The notes below the pieces were generated by a model that was not told the origin of the DNA, did no database searches, and saw only the letters and a list, made by a program, of their open reading frames with translations. The position numbers were made by a program, and so were the translations under genes. Positions 9,122 through 18,562 of a stretch of DNA of 64,000 bases are shown here, piece after piece (positions within the stretch are counted from its first letter, which is position 1; each line of letters begins with the position of its first letter). Source of the stretch: an uncultured bacterium (GTDB lineage: Bacteria; Bacillota; Clostridia; Lachnospirales; Lachnospiraceae). The stretch spans positions 1-64,000 of the forward strand of contig CAMSTY010000006.1 of NCBI GenBank assembly GCA_947063875.1, written 5' to 3'.

Positions 9122-9412
9122 TTATTCGTTGATGGTTCTCGGATAAACGGAAACCTGCTTTCGGTCTCTGCCCTTCCTCTCAAATCTTACGATACCGTCT
9201 GCCTTCGCAAACAGCGTGTCATCACCGCCGCGGCCTACATTCAACCCCGGATGGATCTTGGTTCCCCGCTGACGATACAGAATATTGCCTGCCAGTACAA
9301 ACTGACCGTCTGCTCTCTTGGCACCCAGTCTCTTGGACTCGGAATCTCTGCCGTTCTTTGTGGAACCTACACCCTTTTTATGAGCAAATAACTGAAGGTT
9401 CATCTTAAACAT
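9122..9412 (-). CDS. rpmA: 50S ribosomal protein L27 with Prp-cleaved extension
   Basis: L27 lies near the peptidyl transferase centre. The 96-residue protein begins [14 protein letters not shown]; in Bacillota the leading peptide up to the Phe-Ala is removed by the protease Prp to expose the functional N-terminus. The body is typical ([37 protein letters not shown]). ATG at 9412 is 8 bases after AAGGAGG, which is itself inside the last codons of prp; a GTG at 9415 is too close to that site. Confidence 0.97.
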   Translation of the reverse strand: MFKMNLQLFAHKKGVGSTKNGRDSESKRLGAKRADGQFVLAGNILYRQRGTKIHPGLNVGRGGDDTLFAKADGIVRFERKGRDRKQVSVYPRTINE

Positions 9413-9415
9413 CAC

Positions 9416-9754
9416 TTACACCTCCTTATAGCGAATTTTGATATATGGTTCTCCATATTCCTCCTCAATATCCGTCAGACCGAATATCAGAGAATTCATA
9501 AGAAGTGTCGCTCCGGCGTCTGCTTTTTCCAAAAAGCGGAAATGAAAGGTACCGCTCTCCTCTTCCATCTCGGCTTCGAATGTGGAATCCGTAAAATGTT
9601 CCACACTGTTTGCCATGTTCAAGGTAAGAGCAGACACTGCTGAACAGACTAACTCTTGTCCTTCATGATGCTGAATGGCATGTCCGGCATGCCCTGACAT
9701 CAGGATTCCGCAATAACAGTTCTCCGAATCGACCAATACAGTTACGTTAATCAT
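9416..9754 (-). CDS. prp: Ribosomal-processing cysteine protease Prp
   Basis: Prp removes the N-terminal extension of L27. The 112-residue protein has the catalytic His in SGHAGHA and Cys in the ELVCSAVSALT motif, about 12 residues later, as in the family. It begins 2 bp after the rplU stop with no clear ribosome binding site of its own, suggesting translational coupling, and its end carries the rpmA ribosome binding site. The order rplU-prp-rpmA is diagnostic for Bacillota and agrees with the cleavable L27 extension next door. Confidence 0.95.
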   Translation of the reverse strand: MINVTVLVDSENCYCGILMSGHAGHAIQHHEGQELVCSAVSALTLNMANSVEHFTDSTFEAEMEEESGTFHFRFLEKADAGATLLMNSLIFGLTDIEEEYGEPYIKIRYKEV

Positions 9755-9756
9755 AA

Positions 9757-10065
9757 TTATGCGTTGATCTTGTCAATCTTGATCTCAGTATAAAGCTGTC
9801 TGTGACCGTTCTTCTTGTGATAGCCACTCTTTCTCTTATACTTGTACACAATAATCTTCTTTGCCTTGCCTTCCTTGACAACGGTTCCGGAAACGGTTGC
9901 TCCCGCTACGGTCGGGCATCCGATGGATAAATCTCCGTTGCTGACAGCCAGAACCTGGTCGAACGTAACAGTTTCACCGGCGTCCACACCAAGTTTTTCT
10001 ACCTTAATGATATCGCCTTCCGCTACCTTGTACTGCTTGCCACCTGTTGCAATAATCGCGTACAT
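9757..10065 (-). CDS. rplU: 50S ribosomal protein L21
   Basis: The 102-residue L21 protein binds 23S rRNA domain I. It starts [18 protein letters not shown] and ends with the conserved basic stretch [21 protein letters not shown] (read in two parts: residues about 68-88) and [14 protein letters not shown] is 6 bases before the ATG. It is the first gene of the ribosomal block and has its own promoter and a leader of roughly 87 bases. Confidence 0.97.
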   Translation of the reverse strand: MYAIIATGGKQYKVAEGDIIKVEKLGVDAGETVTFDQVLAVSNGDLSIGCPTVAGATVSGTVVKEGKAKKIIVYKYKRKSGYHKKNGHRQLYTEIKIDKINA

Positions 10066-10152
10066 ACGGCACCTCCTATTATCATTACTCGCCAGCTGCG
10101 GTGTACAAAACAGATATCTGTCCGTAACTTTTAACCTCGCTGTGCGGCATAC
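10066..10152 (-). promoter_or_regulatory. rplU leader, possible L21 autoregulatory RNA
   Basis: The transcript from the promoter at 10159-10187 has an untranslated leader of about 87 bases. It contains two related segments, GCCGCACAGCGAG and CACCGCAGCTGGCGAG (minus strand), separated by a short AT-richer stretch. L21 leaders are a known autoregulatory RNA class in Bacillota; membership here is inferred from position and these motifs and was not tested by a covariance model. Confidence 0.5.
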
Positions 10153-10158
10153 TTAAAT

Positions 10159-10187
10159 ATCATAGCATGGTAAAAAAGGAATGTCAA
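10159..10187 (-). promoter_or_regulatory. Sigma-A promoter of the rplU-prp-rpmA operon
   Basis: On the minus strand TTGACA (10187-10182), 17 bases, TATGAT (10164-10159) form a near-consensus vegetative promoter in the expected place. Confidence 0.85.
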
Positions 10188-10204
10188 TCAAAAATTGCTT
10201 AAAA

Positions 10205-11476
10205 TTACTTGCTCCTTTTTTTGCCCACTGCTGTTTTTCTGCTGTCTGTCGACATTTCCGTCAACTGTTCCCAAAGAGGCTTTTTCCCTTTTTTTCGTGT
10301 CAGTTCCACCAAATTTAACTGTGTCATCTCCACAACGGTAGTTTTCACCGGATCAGCGGACGCAAAAACACGCAGCTGCTCCATTAAAAACGCTTTGTCC
10401 TCTTCCTCTTTCATATCAATAAAATCAATCATAATGATCCCGGACAAATTTCTTAAACGAAGCTGCCGGCAGATTTCCTTTGCGGCCTCCAGATTAATCA
10501 TGCGGATCGTATCAGCTTGATTCTTTTTTCCGGAGTATTTTCCGGTGTTTACGTCGACAACAACCATGGCCTCTGTTGGTTCAATGACCAGATACCCTCC
10601 GGATTTTAACCATACCTTCTTCTGACATGCCTGATCCAGAATCGTTTTCAAAGAATACAGATTTGTCAGAGATACGAGAGAATCCTGATAGAGCCGAAGC
10701 TTATCGGAATCCTCTGGCTGATAAAAATTCAGATATTTTTGTATGCGGTCATAAACATCTGCCTGATCGGTCAGAATTTCTTCCAACGTTCCGGTATGAG
10801 TGCTTTTCAGACTTTTTAAATACTCCGGTTCAGCCTGATAAAGAAGACTGCAGCAGGTGCGATAGGCGGCACAGGACAAAATATCCTGATATCTTTCCAG
10901 CAAGATTTGCACCTCATCCAAAAGCGCCTTATCCATCTGATATCCATTGGTTCTGACTATGACGCCGGTTTTTTCACCGATCAGCTTTTCCAGCCTGGGA
11001 CGAAGTTCATCCTTCCATGTCCGATCGTGGATTTTGGAAGAAAAGCTGACCGATTTTTTCCCGGCGGTCAGCACTGCATATTTTCCGGTAAAATTCAGAT
11101 TAGCCGTCAGTACCGGGTCTTTTGTCCGGATTGCTTCTTTTGCCACCTGGACAATGATTTCATCTCCGCCTTTCAGATTCCGGGAAGAAAAAAGATCCGA
11201 ATTTTCCGGTTCTGGTTTTTCCGGCTCCGATAATGCCAAGGCCCGTGATACCGGCAAAGATATCGGATTATCCTCCAAACTATAATATCCGGTGAATCCC
11301 TCTCCAAAATCCACAAATGCCGCGTTCAGATTTTTTACAATCCGGTTAATTCTTCCTATATAGATATTCCCCAGGATAGAAGCTTCTTCTTCCAACCCCA
11401 GTTCCAGAATCTCTTTCCCGGAAAATAATGCTGTCAGAATCCTGCTATTCCATCTGGTAATAATCAGCTTATTCAA
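10205..11476 (-). CDS. rng: Ribonuclease E/G family protein
   Basis: This 423-residue protein is a short RNase E/G, a 5'-monophosphate-sensitive endonuclease acting in rRNA and mRNA processing. The N-terminus carries an S1-like domain (GNIYIGRINRIVKNLNAAFV, FVDFGEGFTGYY), followed by the catalytic core with VVDVNTGKY and IIMIDFIDMKEEED, which supply the catalytic Asp residues. It lacks the long C-terminal scaffold of Escherichia coli RNase E. The start is TTG at 11476, overlapping the upstream gene by 8 bp (ATTGAATAA), with GGGAG before it. It ends the radical-SAM operon. Confidence 0.92.
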   Translation of the reverse strand: MNKLIITRWNSRILTALFSGKEILELGLEEEASILGNIYIGRINRIVKNLNAAFVDFGEGFTGYYSLEDNPISLPVSRALALSEPEKPEPENSDLFSSRNLKGGDEIIVQVAKEAIRTKDPVLTANLNFTGKYAVLTAGKKSVSFSSKIHDRTWKDELRPRLEKLIGEKTGVIVRTNGYQMDKALLDEVQILLERYQDILSCAAYRTCCSLLYQAEPEYLKSLKSTHTGTLEEILTDQADVYDRIQKYLNFYQPEDSDKLRLYQDSLVSLTNLYSLKTILDQACQKKVWLKSGGYLVIEPTEAMVVVDVNTGKYSGKKNQADTIRMINLEAAKEICRQLRLRNLSGIIMIDFIDMKEEEDKAFLMEQLRVFASADPVKTTVVEMTQLNLVELTRKKGKKPLWEQLTEMSTDSRKTAVGKKRSK

Positions 11477-12227
11477 TGTCTTCTCCCAATTGCTCTAAAG
11501 GACAGAAATTCGGTAATTCGGTCTCTGACTGGTTTGCATAGACTTCATCCCGGTGAATTAAAAGGGCAAATTCTCCTAATTTCTGACCACGGCTCTCCAT
11601 ATAAGCCTGCATGACCAGTTCCGGCTTTAAATTGGCAGCGCTTCCTGCTGCTATTCGCATCCGGATATTCCTGTCAGCTTCCTCACCCGATTCATTGCCT
11701 TCGCTGTGGGTTTTCTTGTCACATACCACTTCCAGCTTGTAAATCCATGGCCGGATATCTGTCTCCCGCTCTCCTTTTTTCGTTTTCTTTATCACAAGAA
11801 TCTGTTTCCTCTTCAGAAATTCTTCCCATCCGGAGGCAAAATCATCCCAATCCGAAGGTTCGTATCCCGCCCGGAAACGTACGGTATAATCAGCCGCTGC
11901 CACAAGCGACATAGCAGCTGCCGAAGAATCCGGGAGCTTTTTATAGCTTAATGCCTCCACCCCTTCTGTCAGGGCAGCATTGATTCGCCGCAGCATTTCC
12001 TCAGAGGAATCTGTGGAAAGCACCTCAATATCCACGTATTCGCCCCGACTGGTGATGCCGACCCCCAAAGGAGCGGCAAAGGACATGATCTGATGAGGAC
12101 TGAATCCTTCGCTGTAACGGATATCCACATTAGCCCGGCGCATTACCTTCTGAAAATAGCGCATCATATCAAGATGTCCGATAAATTTCATGGTGCCTTC
12201 TTTAGCAAACTTGATTCTGATCTTCAA
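11469..12227 (-). CDS. DUF2344 (TIGR03936-type) radical-SAM-linked protein
   Basis: The 252-residue protein matches the uncharacterised family always linked to the neighbouring radical SAM gene, and often fused to it. It starts LKIRIKFAKEG and continues MKFIGHLDMMRYFQKVMRRA and YSEGFSPHQ, the family N-terminus. A TTG at 12227 preceded by AAAGGAGG (8 bases) is the likely start; an upstream in-frame start at 12311 lies far inside the radical SAM gene. The two genes overlap by 26 bp. The function is unknown; a tRNA or ribosome modification role has been suggested from its neighbours and is only inference. Confidence 0.85.
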   Translation of the reverse strand: MKIRIKFAKEGTMKFIGHLDMMRYFQKVMRRANVDIRYSEGFSPHQIMSFAAPLGVGITSRGEYVDIEVLSTDSSEEMLRRINAALTEGVEALSYKKLPDSSAAAMSLVAAADYTVRFRAGYEPSDWDDFASGWEEFLKRKQILVIKKTKKGERETDIRPWIYKLEVVCDKKTHSEGNESGEEADRNIRMRIAAGSAANLKPELVMQAYMESRGQKLGEFALLIHRDEVYANQSETELPNFCPLEQLGEDIE

Positions 12228-14079
12228 AGCAGACCCCTCCTTTGAAAACTCGTGCGCCGCATCCGGAACAACGCTGGCGGCAATTGGGAGTGACTTTTTC
12301 ACTGATGGCATTCTGCCACTCCCTCATTAAAAATTCTTTTGTCACACCGGCATCGATAAAATCCCAGGGAAATATCTCATCCAGCGTCCTCTCCCTCGTG
12401 GTGTAAAAATCAATGGATATTCCACAGTCCTCAAAAGCCTGCATCCAGATTTCATTTTTAAAATGTTCTGTCCACGAATCATAGAGAGCCCCCTTTTGAT
12501 ACGCCCTCTCGATCACTTTCGATATTTTCCGGTCTCCGCGGGCAAGAACTCCCTCCAATATCGTCACATCTGCATCATGATAGCTGTATTTAAGACTCTT
12601 TTTGTTCTTCATTTCCTTAAATTTATCTTTTACGATATAAGCCCGCTGTAAAAATTCTTCCTGTGTACACATCTTTGCCCACTGAAACGGAGTAAATGGT
12701 TTTGGGACAAAAAAAGAAGAACTGGCTGTAACCTGTACCTTGCTGCTGCGTTTTTCTTTGGGAACCTCATCATAAAAGGCTTCTGCCACTTTTTCTGCCA
12801 ACAGGGCGATCCCCTCCATATCTTCCTTAGTTTCCGTGGGAAGTCCCAGCATGAAATACAGCTTTACCCGGTTCCAACCGCCCCGGAAGGCTTCCGCCGC
12901 TCCATTCAGGATCGCTTCCTCTGTCAACCCCTTATTGATTACATCACGCAGACGCTGAGTTCCCGCTTCCGGTGCAAAGGTCAGGCTGCTTTTTTTCACA
13001 TCCTGCACCTTGCTCATTACATCCAGAGAAAACGCGTCAATGCGTAATGACGGCAGAGAGATATTCACACCTTTTCCATGAAACTCATCAATCAGAAAAG
13101 TAACCAGCTCTTTCAGCTTGCTATAATCACTGGAACTTAAGGAACTTAAGGAGATTTCCTCATGGCCGGTACTGTTTAACATCTGATAGGCATATTTTTT
13201 TAGGTATTCCAGGGTATGCTCTCGAAGCGGCCGGTAAATATTGCCTGCCTGGCAAAAGCGGCATCCTCGGATGCACCCTCTCTGAATCTCCAGCACCACC
13301 CTGTCCTGAGTCACTTTGATGAATGGTACAATTGGATTTTCAATGTAGGGGGCGTCATCCGGATTCACGACCAGTTCCTTGGCAATCCTTTTCGGAACAC
13401 CATCCCGGTTTGGCTCAAAAGATGCAATAGTGCCATCCTCCTGATAGGCCACATCGTAAAACATCGGTACGTAAATCCCGGGAATCTCTGCAGCCGCCCT
13501 TAGGAAATCCTGGCGGCTGCCGCCATCAGCACGAATCTCTTTGTACAGGTCAAAAATACGGTCGTATTGGGTTTCCCCTTCTCCAATATAAAAAAGATCA
13601 AAGAACGGCGCCAGCGGCTCCGGATTATAGGCACAGGGTCCCCCCCCAATTACAATCGGGTCCTCCTCCGTCCGGTCTTCCCCATGAAAAGGAATCCCGC
13701 TTAAATCCAGAATCTGCAAAATATTGGTGTAACACATTTCATACTGGATGGTAATTCCAAGAAAATCAAAGTCTTTAACCGGGTCCTGGGATTCTAATGC
13801 AAAAAGCGGGAGGTGTTTCTGTCTCATGATCTCATCCAGATCGGTCCATGGCGAAAAAACCCGTTCGCACCAGACATCCTTTCGGCGATTGAACATGTCA
13901 TAAAGAATCTGCATTCCCAGATGGGACATGCCGATCTCATAGACGTCCGGGAAACACATGGCAAAACGGATGGCCACATCTTTCGGGTCCTTGACGCACA
14001 TGTTCACCTCGCCGCCGATGTAGCGGGCGGGCTGCTGGATACTTAGTAAAATTTCATCAGGTAAGGCTAGTTTTCTCAT
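12202..14079 (-). CDS. TIGR03960-type B12-binding radical SAM protein
   Basis: The 625-residue enzyme has an N-terminal cobalamin-binding-like region (FAMCFPDVYEIGMSHLGMQ, FDFLGITIQYE) and a radical SAM core with the [4Fe-4S] motif CIRGCRFCQ near residue 270, followed by SLSSSDYSKL and LTFAPEAGTQRLRDVINKG. Its own C-terminus has a CxxxCSGCG cluster (NCRQRCSGCGARVF). The reaction is unknown. It heads an operon with DUF2344 and RNase G, a conserved arrangement in clostridia. Confidence 0.88.
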   Translation of the reverse strand: MRKLALPDEILLSIQQPARYIGGEVNMCVKDPKDVAIRFAMCFPDVYEIGMSHLGMQILYDMFNRRKDVWCERVFSPWTDLDEIMRQKHLPLFALESQDPVKDFDFLGITIQYEMCYTNILQILDLSGIPFHGEDRTEEDPIVIGGGPCAYNPEPLAPFFDLFYIGEGETQYDRIFDLYKEIRADGGSRQDFLRAAAEIPGIYVPMFYDVAYQEDGTIASFEPNRDGVPKRIAKELVVNPDDAPYIENPIVPFIKVTQDRVVLEIQRGCIRGCRFCQAGNIYRPLREHTLEYLKKYAYQMLNSTGHEEISLSSLSSSDYSKLKELVTFLIDEFHGKGVNISLPSLRIDAFSLDVMSKVQDVKKSSLTFAPEAGTQRLRDVINKGLTEEAILNGAAEAFRGGWNRVKLYFMLGLPTETKEDMEGIALLAEKVAEAFYDEVPKEKRSSKVQVTASSSFFVPKPFTPFQWAKMCTQEEFLQRAYIVKDKFKEMKNKKSLKYSYHDADVTILEGVLARGDRKISKVIERAYQKGALYDSWTEHFKNEIWMQAFEDCGISIDFYTTRERTLDEIFPWDFIDAGVTKEFLMREWQNAISEKVTPNCRQRCSGCGARVFKGGVCFEDQNQVC

Positions 14080-14362
14080 GATTTTTCCTTATATTTTTGT
14101 TTGTATTGCATAAATTTCAGTTATTTTTTGTAGCGTGGAAAATCGGTTGATTTTGAGAAATCTGCTGCAAATAAAGTCCCTGTCAGGTCGACGAATCAGG
14201 CCTTTTTTGAACCGAAAATCGGGTGATTTTCAAAATCTTCAACAATTTTATTTTCACGTACATTCTACCACATACGAAGCTATTCTACCACAGTTTCCTA
14301 TAAAACAGCAACAACTACTTACATGGCAAGGAAAAATTTCATTGGATTTGAATTTTCTTTAA

Positions 14363-14950
14363 TCAATCCTTATAAATATTTGCTAATGTAACATTTCCAG
14401 AAGCAAACATACCGCCATAGCCATAGGCAATAATTGTTCCAAGCATATGTCCGTTTGGTATACGAGCGGCAAACACAATTACAGGCATGACCGCAAAATA
14501 CAAAAACAGACAGTTGAGAATAATCTGAATAAATGTCTGCAATACTGATGTTACAGAAATTCCCGGAAATCCCATCACGAAAACGGCAATTACCGTGAAT
14601 GCCGCACTTACCAGCCCAAAAAACAAAGACAGCAGCGCACATACAAGCAGCTTCCCCCATAACAGGCTGCTATAAGGAACAGGAATAGTCATAATACTTT
14701 TCAGCGTATCGTCTTTCCCTTCCCTTGCTATGATATATCCGGCAATGAGGGCAATGCACATGGGGAAAATCGTTGTGGCATTATTTTTGATTACCTGCTC
14801 TGTAAAAAAGGAAAATGTCCAAACCGTTCCGTCCAATGCAGTTGTGGAAAAAAGCGTTAATACGACGGAAAGCAGCATTAGAAAAACACCTGCCCATATC
14901 ATATGATACCGCTTTAATTTCCATATTTCGGTCTTAACCATGCGAAACAT
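14363..14950 (-). pseudogene. Truncated ABC-2 permease (MutG/EpiG-like)
   Basis: The 195-residue product resembles permease subunits of lantibiotic self-protection or multidrug ABC-2 transporters: KTEIWKLKRYHMIWAG at the start, then about five membrane segments and FASGNVTLANIYKD at the end. Family members usually run to about 240-250 residues with one more membrane segment, so the C-terminus looks lost. GAGAGGGG lies 9 bases before ATG 14950. No ATPase of the same system is nearby. Probably non-functional. Confidence 0.6.
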
Positions 14951-14951
14951 A

Positions 14952-15542
14952 TCATTCATCCCCTCTCTTTTTATACATATAATCAATCACGATTACGGAA
15001 AGCAAAGCGATAACGGCTAAAATAATGATTGTCTGAAATGTAGTCGGAATTAAATATTCCAGCATTCCCACGCCGTCCATAGCGCCATGTGCGGTTAAAT
15101 TTCCTGCGCTCCATAGGGTTGTAAGCGGAATAGGCATCAGCCAGCACATCACTTTGGGCAGTGCGCCAAAAGAGGATTCGGCTGTCAGGCTCAGGACACT
15201 ATAAAAGACACGTAATAAAACAGAAAATACATAGTTCTTACTAAAGAAAACCACAAGAACGACTAACGGCAGCGTTCCGGCTGTAATAAAAATTCCCATT
15301 TCCAACGCAAAAAATAATCGATAAACAATGCTGTTTACTTCTGCGATCAGTCCACCGCACAGGATTGTTATAAGAACCGATGTCAGACTGAAAATAATTT
15401 CAAAAAAGAACAGGACAATTCCCATGACAAACTGAAAATAGTCTGTGTAAGAATAATCATTACGACGCAGGTAATTGGATTCCTTCCCGCTTTTACGATA
15501 CAAGATAAAGCGGAACCACACTTTTATATTGTTTCCCGTCAA
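14952..15542 (-). pseudogene. 5'-truncated ABC-2 permease (MutE/EpiE-like)
   Basis: The open frame codes for a second ABC-2-type permease, recognisable from about residue 38 (MGIVLFFFEIIF) to the end, with 5 or so membrane helices. The usual N-terminus is missing: the frame instead reads backwards into the last 50 bp of the ferric ABC ATPase gene in a different frame. It is adjacent to the truncated partner permease. The pair looks like the remains of a lantibiotic-immunity-type transporter left by a deletion next to the iron operon. Confidence 0.55.
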
Positions 15543-16281
15543 GATGAATATCTTCTATATAAACCTGGACGGAAAATGCGTTCCGCATATTTTTCTCGTT
15601 GATGACCTCTTCTGCTCTTCCAAAGAGATCGCTGCCGTTCTTATTTAAGATCAACGCCTTGTTGGATATCTTTAAAGCATGCTCTGGATAATGGGTATTT
15701 ACCACGGCAGAGATCCCCCTTTTTTCTGAAAGTGCCTTGATGGTTTCCAGAATGATAAGCTGATTTTTAAAATCCAGATTGGATTCCGGTTCATCGAGCA
15801 CCAGCATGGACGGCGAAATGGTCAATGCCCGTGCGATCAGCACCATCTGCAGTTCACCGCCGCTCATCTTGGTACACAGCTTGTCTCGAAGATGCCTGAT
15901 TCCCATATCCTCCATGGCCGCCTCGGCCGCCTCATAATCTTCTTTTCCCGGCTGAGCAAAAGTACCGAGATGGGCACTCCGCCCAAGAGTCACCATATCA
16001 AGGGCCGAATAGCCAAAAGCAGCTCCCCTGGCCTGGGGAACATAGGCAATCTTCTGCCAGAGTTCTCTTGGCTTTATACGGGAAATATCTGTTCCGTCCA
16101 ACATGGAAGTTCCTTTTTTCCATTTCAAAAGTCCCATCATGCATTTCAATAGTGTGGTTTTTCCCACTCCATTGGGACCTAAAACAGAGAGAATCTCCCC
16201 ATCCTCCACCCAAAAGTTAATGTCATCCAGTATCATTTCACTTTGATAGCCGAAAGATCCGCCTTTCACCTCGAATCTCAT
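15493..16281 (-). CDS. FecE/FhuC-type ABC transporter ATPase of the nitrogenase-like operon
   Basis: This 262-residue ATPase energises uptake of a metal chelate, siderophore or corrinoid. It has Walker A GPNGVGKTT, signature MSGGELQ and Walker B MLVLDEPESNLD. The start is ATG 16281, which shares the ATGA overlap with the permease stop and lies 9 bases after AGGAGG. It is the last intact gene of the leftward operon containing nifH-like and nifD/K-like genes. The substrate is not determinable from the ATPase. Confidence 0.92.
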   Translation of the reverse strand: MRFEVKGGSFGYQSEMILDDINFWVEDGEILSVLGPNGVGKTTLLKCMMGLLKWKKGTSMLDGTDISRIKPRELWQKIAYVPQARGAAFGYSALDMVTLGRSAHLGTFAQPGKEDYEAAEAAMEDMGIRHLRDKLCTKMSGGELQMVLIARALTISPSMLVLDEPESNLDFKNQLIILETIKALSEKRGISAVVNTHYPEHALKISNKALILNKNGSDLFGRAEEVINEKNMRNAFSVQVYIEDIHLDGKQYKSVVPLYLVS

Positions 16282-17300
16282 CCCCAAACACCTCCTGTTT
16301 TTCTCAGCAGCATAATGAACACGGGTGCCCCGATAATGGCGGTCAGAATCGAGATGGGAATTTCGGCTGCCGTGGCGCTCCTGGCAAAAGTGTCCATAAT
16401 AATCATGAAAAAAGCGCCCAAAGAGATACCTAACGGAACAACAAAGCGGTTATCATTCCCACCGATCATTCTGGCAATGTGAGGAACCAACAGTCCTACC
16501 CAGCCTACCTGTCCGCACATGGAAACACTGGAAGCCGTTATCATGGAAGCAGCTACGATAATAAGGAGCCGCATCATATGGATGTTCACCCCAAGGGAAC
16601 TGGCCTCGTCATCATTGAGGGACAGGATATTTAAGCGCCATCTCAGAGCAAAGATAATGGCGATCCCGCCAATAATAAAAGGAAGGCCCAGTTTCAGATT
16701 CTTATAACTGGCCCTTGACATACTCCCCATCAGCCAATAGGTGATCACTGGAAGCTGATCCTCCTGGTCGGCAACATATTTAATCAGAGATACCAATGCC
16801 TCAAATACTGCAGATATGACCATCCCTGCCAGCACGATCATAATGATGCCGCTTCTTCCGTTCTTGCGGCTGATGGAATATGTGATATAGCATGACAGAA
16901 GGCCAAAGACCAATGCCGCTATCTGGATACTCAAAAGACTGCCGTTAAACAGCATCATCATCACTGCTCCAAAAGATGCGCCGCTGGCTACTCCCAGGGT
17001 GTCTGGTGTGGCCAGCGGATTGGAGAACAGTCCCTGAAAGGCGGTGCCTGCACAGGAAAGTCCGGCACCCACTGCCCCGGCTAGGAGTATCCTCGGAAGC
17101 CGGATCTGAAAAAGGACTGATAGTTCTTTTGGATCGGCCTGTCTGTCTGTAAAATGCGAAGCCAAAAGTTCAATGGTATCCTTTATGCCGAGAGAATACC
17201 GCCCGATGCCAAGGCATATCACTGCTGCCAGGATAGGCAGAAGAAACAGCAACCCTGACAAAATGCAGATGGGAACTCTTTTTTTACCAGCAATATTCAT
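16278..17300 (-). CDS. FecCD-family permease of a metal-chelate ABC importer
   Basis: The 340-residue permease has about nine or ten membrane helices and the family motifs RIPRILLAGAVGAGLSCAG, FSNPLATPDTLGV and GWVGLLVPHIARMIGG. FecCD proteins form the channel for iron-siderophore, heme or cobalamin uptake. It overlaps the upstream binding-protein gene by ATGA and the downstream ATPase gene by ATGA, which indicates a fixed stoichiometric unit. Confidence 0.94.
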   Translation of the reverse strand: MNIAGKKRVPICILSGLLFLLPILAAVICLGIGRYSLGIKDTIELLASHFTDRQADPKELSVLFQIRLPRILLAGAVGAGLSCAGTAFQGLFSNPLATPDTLGVASGASFGAVMMMLFNGSLLSIQIAALVFGLLSCYITYSISRKNGRSGIIMIVLAGMVISAVFEALVSLIKYVADQEDQLPVITYWLMGSMSRASYKNLKLGLPFIIGGIAIIFALRWRLNILSLNDDEASSLGVNIHMMRLLIIVAASMITASSVSMCGQVGWVGLLVPHIARMIGGNDNRFVVPLGISLGAFFMIIMDTFARSATAAEIPISILTAIIGAPVFIMLLRKTGGVWG

Positions 17301-18532
17301 TGTTTTACTCCGGATGCCTCTCTTGCAGGATGATAGATCGTTTCCAGTTCCTCATCGGACAGTGCCACATGATAATGGGTCTGGTAAAAGTTTTTGATCC
17401 TTGCATCCAGATCCAAATCCGCAAAACGTTCCGGCTGAGTCGTCTTTGCAAGCCACATGAGGACTAACGGAGTATCGGAGGCCGGCGGAAACCAACGGTA
17501 CATTCCCAGGGGGAATTTGTAGACCTGCCCGTTCTTGACTGCGGATACGCCGCTCCAGTCATAACCATCAATGGTGTTATTTAACAGATCCTCCGGCAGA
17601 TAGGGGCTGAAATTAGTGATCAGGATGATATCAGGATCCCATTCATAAACCTGCTCCATATTGATCTCCGCCGTGCCGGTAAGTTCTGCCGCCACATTGT
17701 TGGCTCCTGCCTTATCCAGCCAGTATTCGCTGAAAAAGTGGGAACCTGCCGTGGTCATAGCCCCGTTGGCATAGTTAAATATGATGAGAACGTTGGGCCG
17801 CTCTTCTGACGGAATAGTCTCCGTGATGGCAGAAATCTCTTCTGCGGTCCTTCTTCCATCCTCGATAATCTCATTGGCAGTTTCCTGCTCGCCATAAATC
17901 TCACCGAACAATGCGATCCACTGGGCATATGTCTCCACACAGTCATAGTCAGCGATGGTAGTGGAGAAACCAACACATGGGATGCCCGCCTTGGCAAACA
18001 GTTCCCGTTCTTCCGAATTGGCAGCGCTGTAAAATACCACATCCGGATCTAAAGTAAGGAGCTGTTCGATGTTGATGGAGCCGTTCTCCACAAAACTTGT
18101 ATCTGCATCCAGAATCTCCGGATATACCTTCACAAGGTAGGAATTCTCAGCCGCCGCCATGGAACTTGGATGGATACCCACAATCTCCTTGGCGCTGCCC
18201 CGGAACTGGCAAAATACCGAGGGAAGCGGCAGGATTCCCGAGATGACTACACGGTTAATTTCTGCAGGAAGGACTACTTCATTTCCGTTATGATCGATAA
18301 TGGTTCTTGTGGAACCCTCTGTCCCCGCCGTTTTCTCTTCGGCTTTCTCCCCGCCGTTTTCTGCTTCCTCAGATTTGTCCTCTTCTGCTTCCTCTTTGGC
18401 AGCAGCTTCCGTCTGCGCCGATGTCTTTTGAGGAGCTTTGTCGTTGGAGCTTCCCTGACTGCAGCCGGTCATCACCGCTGCTCCCAAAACACAGCAGGCC
18501 GCAATACACGCAATAAGTTGCTTTTTTCTCAT
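17297..18532 (-). CDS. Metal-chelate ABC importer binding lipoprotein (FecB/FepB family)
   Basis: The protein of about 411 residues begins MRKKQLIACIAACCV and has a lipobox VMTGC, so it is a lipoprotein. A Lys/Glu-rich linker precedes a type-III periplasmic-binding fold that starts RTIIDHNGNEVVLP, as in iron-siderophore binding proteins. The body includes IEQLLTLDPDVVFYSA and NMEQVYEWDPDIILIT. ATG 18532 is preferred to 18544 because the latter directly abuts the AAGGAA site. It sits between the nitrogenase-like genes and the permease. Confidence 0.9.
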   Translation of the reverse strand: MRKKQLIACIAACCVLGAAVMTGCSQGSSNDKAPQKTSAQTEAAAKEEAEEDKSEEAENGGEKAEEKTAGTEGSTRTIIDHNGNEVVLPAEINRVVISGILPLPSVFCQFRGSAKEIVGIHPSSMAAAENSYLVKVYPEILDADTSFVENGSINIEQLLTLDPDVVFYSAANSEERELFAKAGIPCVGFSTTIADYDCVETYAQWIALFGEIYGEQETANEIIEDGRRTAEEISAITETIPSEERPNVLIIFNYANGAMTTAGSHFFSEYWLDKAGANNVAAELTGTAEINMEQVYEWDPDIILITNFSPYLPEDLLNNTIDGYDWSGVSAVKNGQVYKFPLGMYRWFPPASDTPLVLMWLAKTTQPERFADLDLDARIKNFYQTHYHVALSDEELETIYHPAREASGVKQ

Positions 18533-18562
18533 ATTAATCACCATTTCCTTATCATTTATTTT

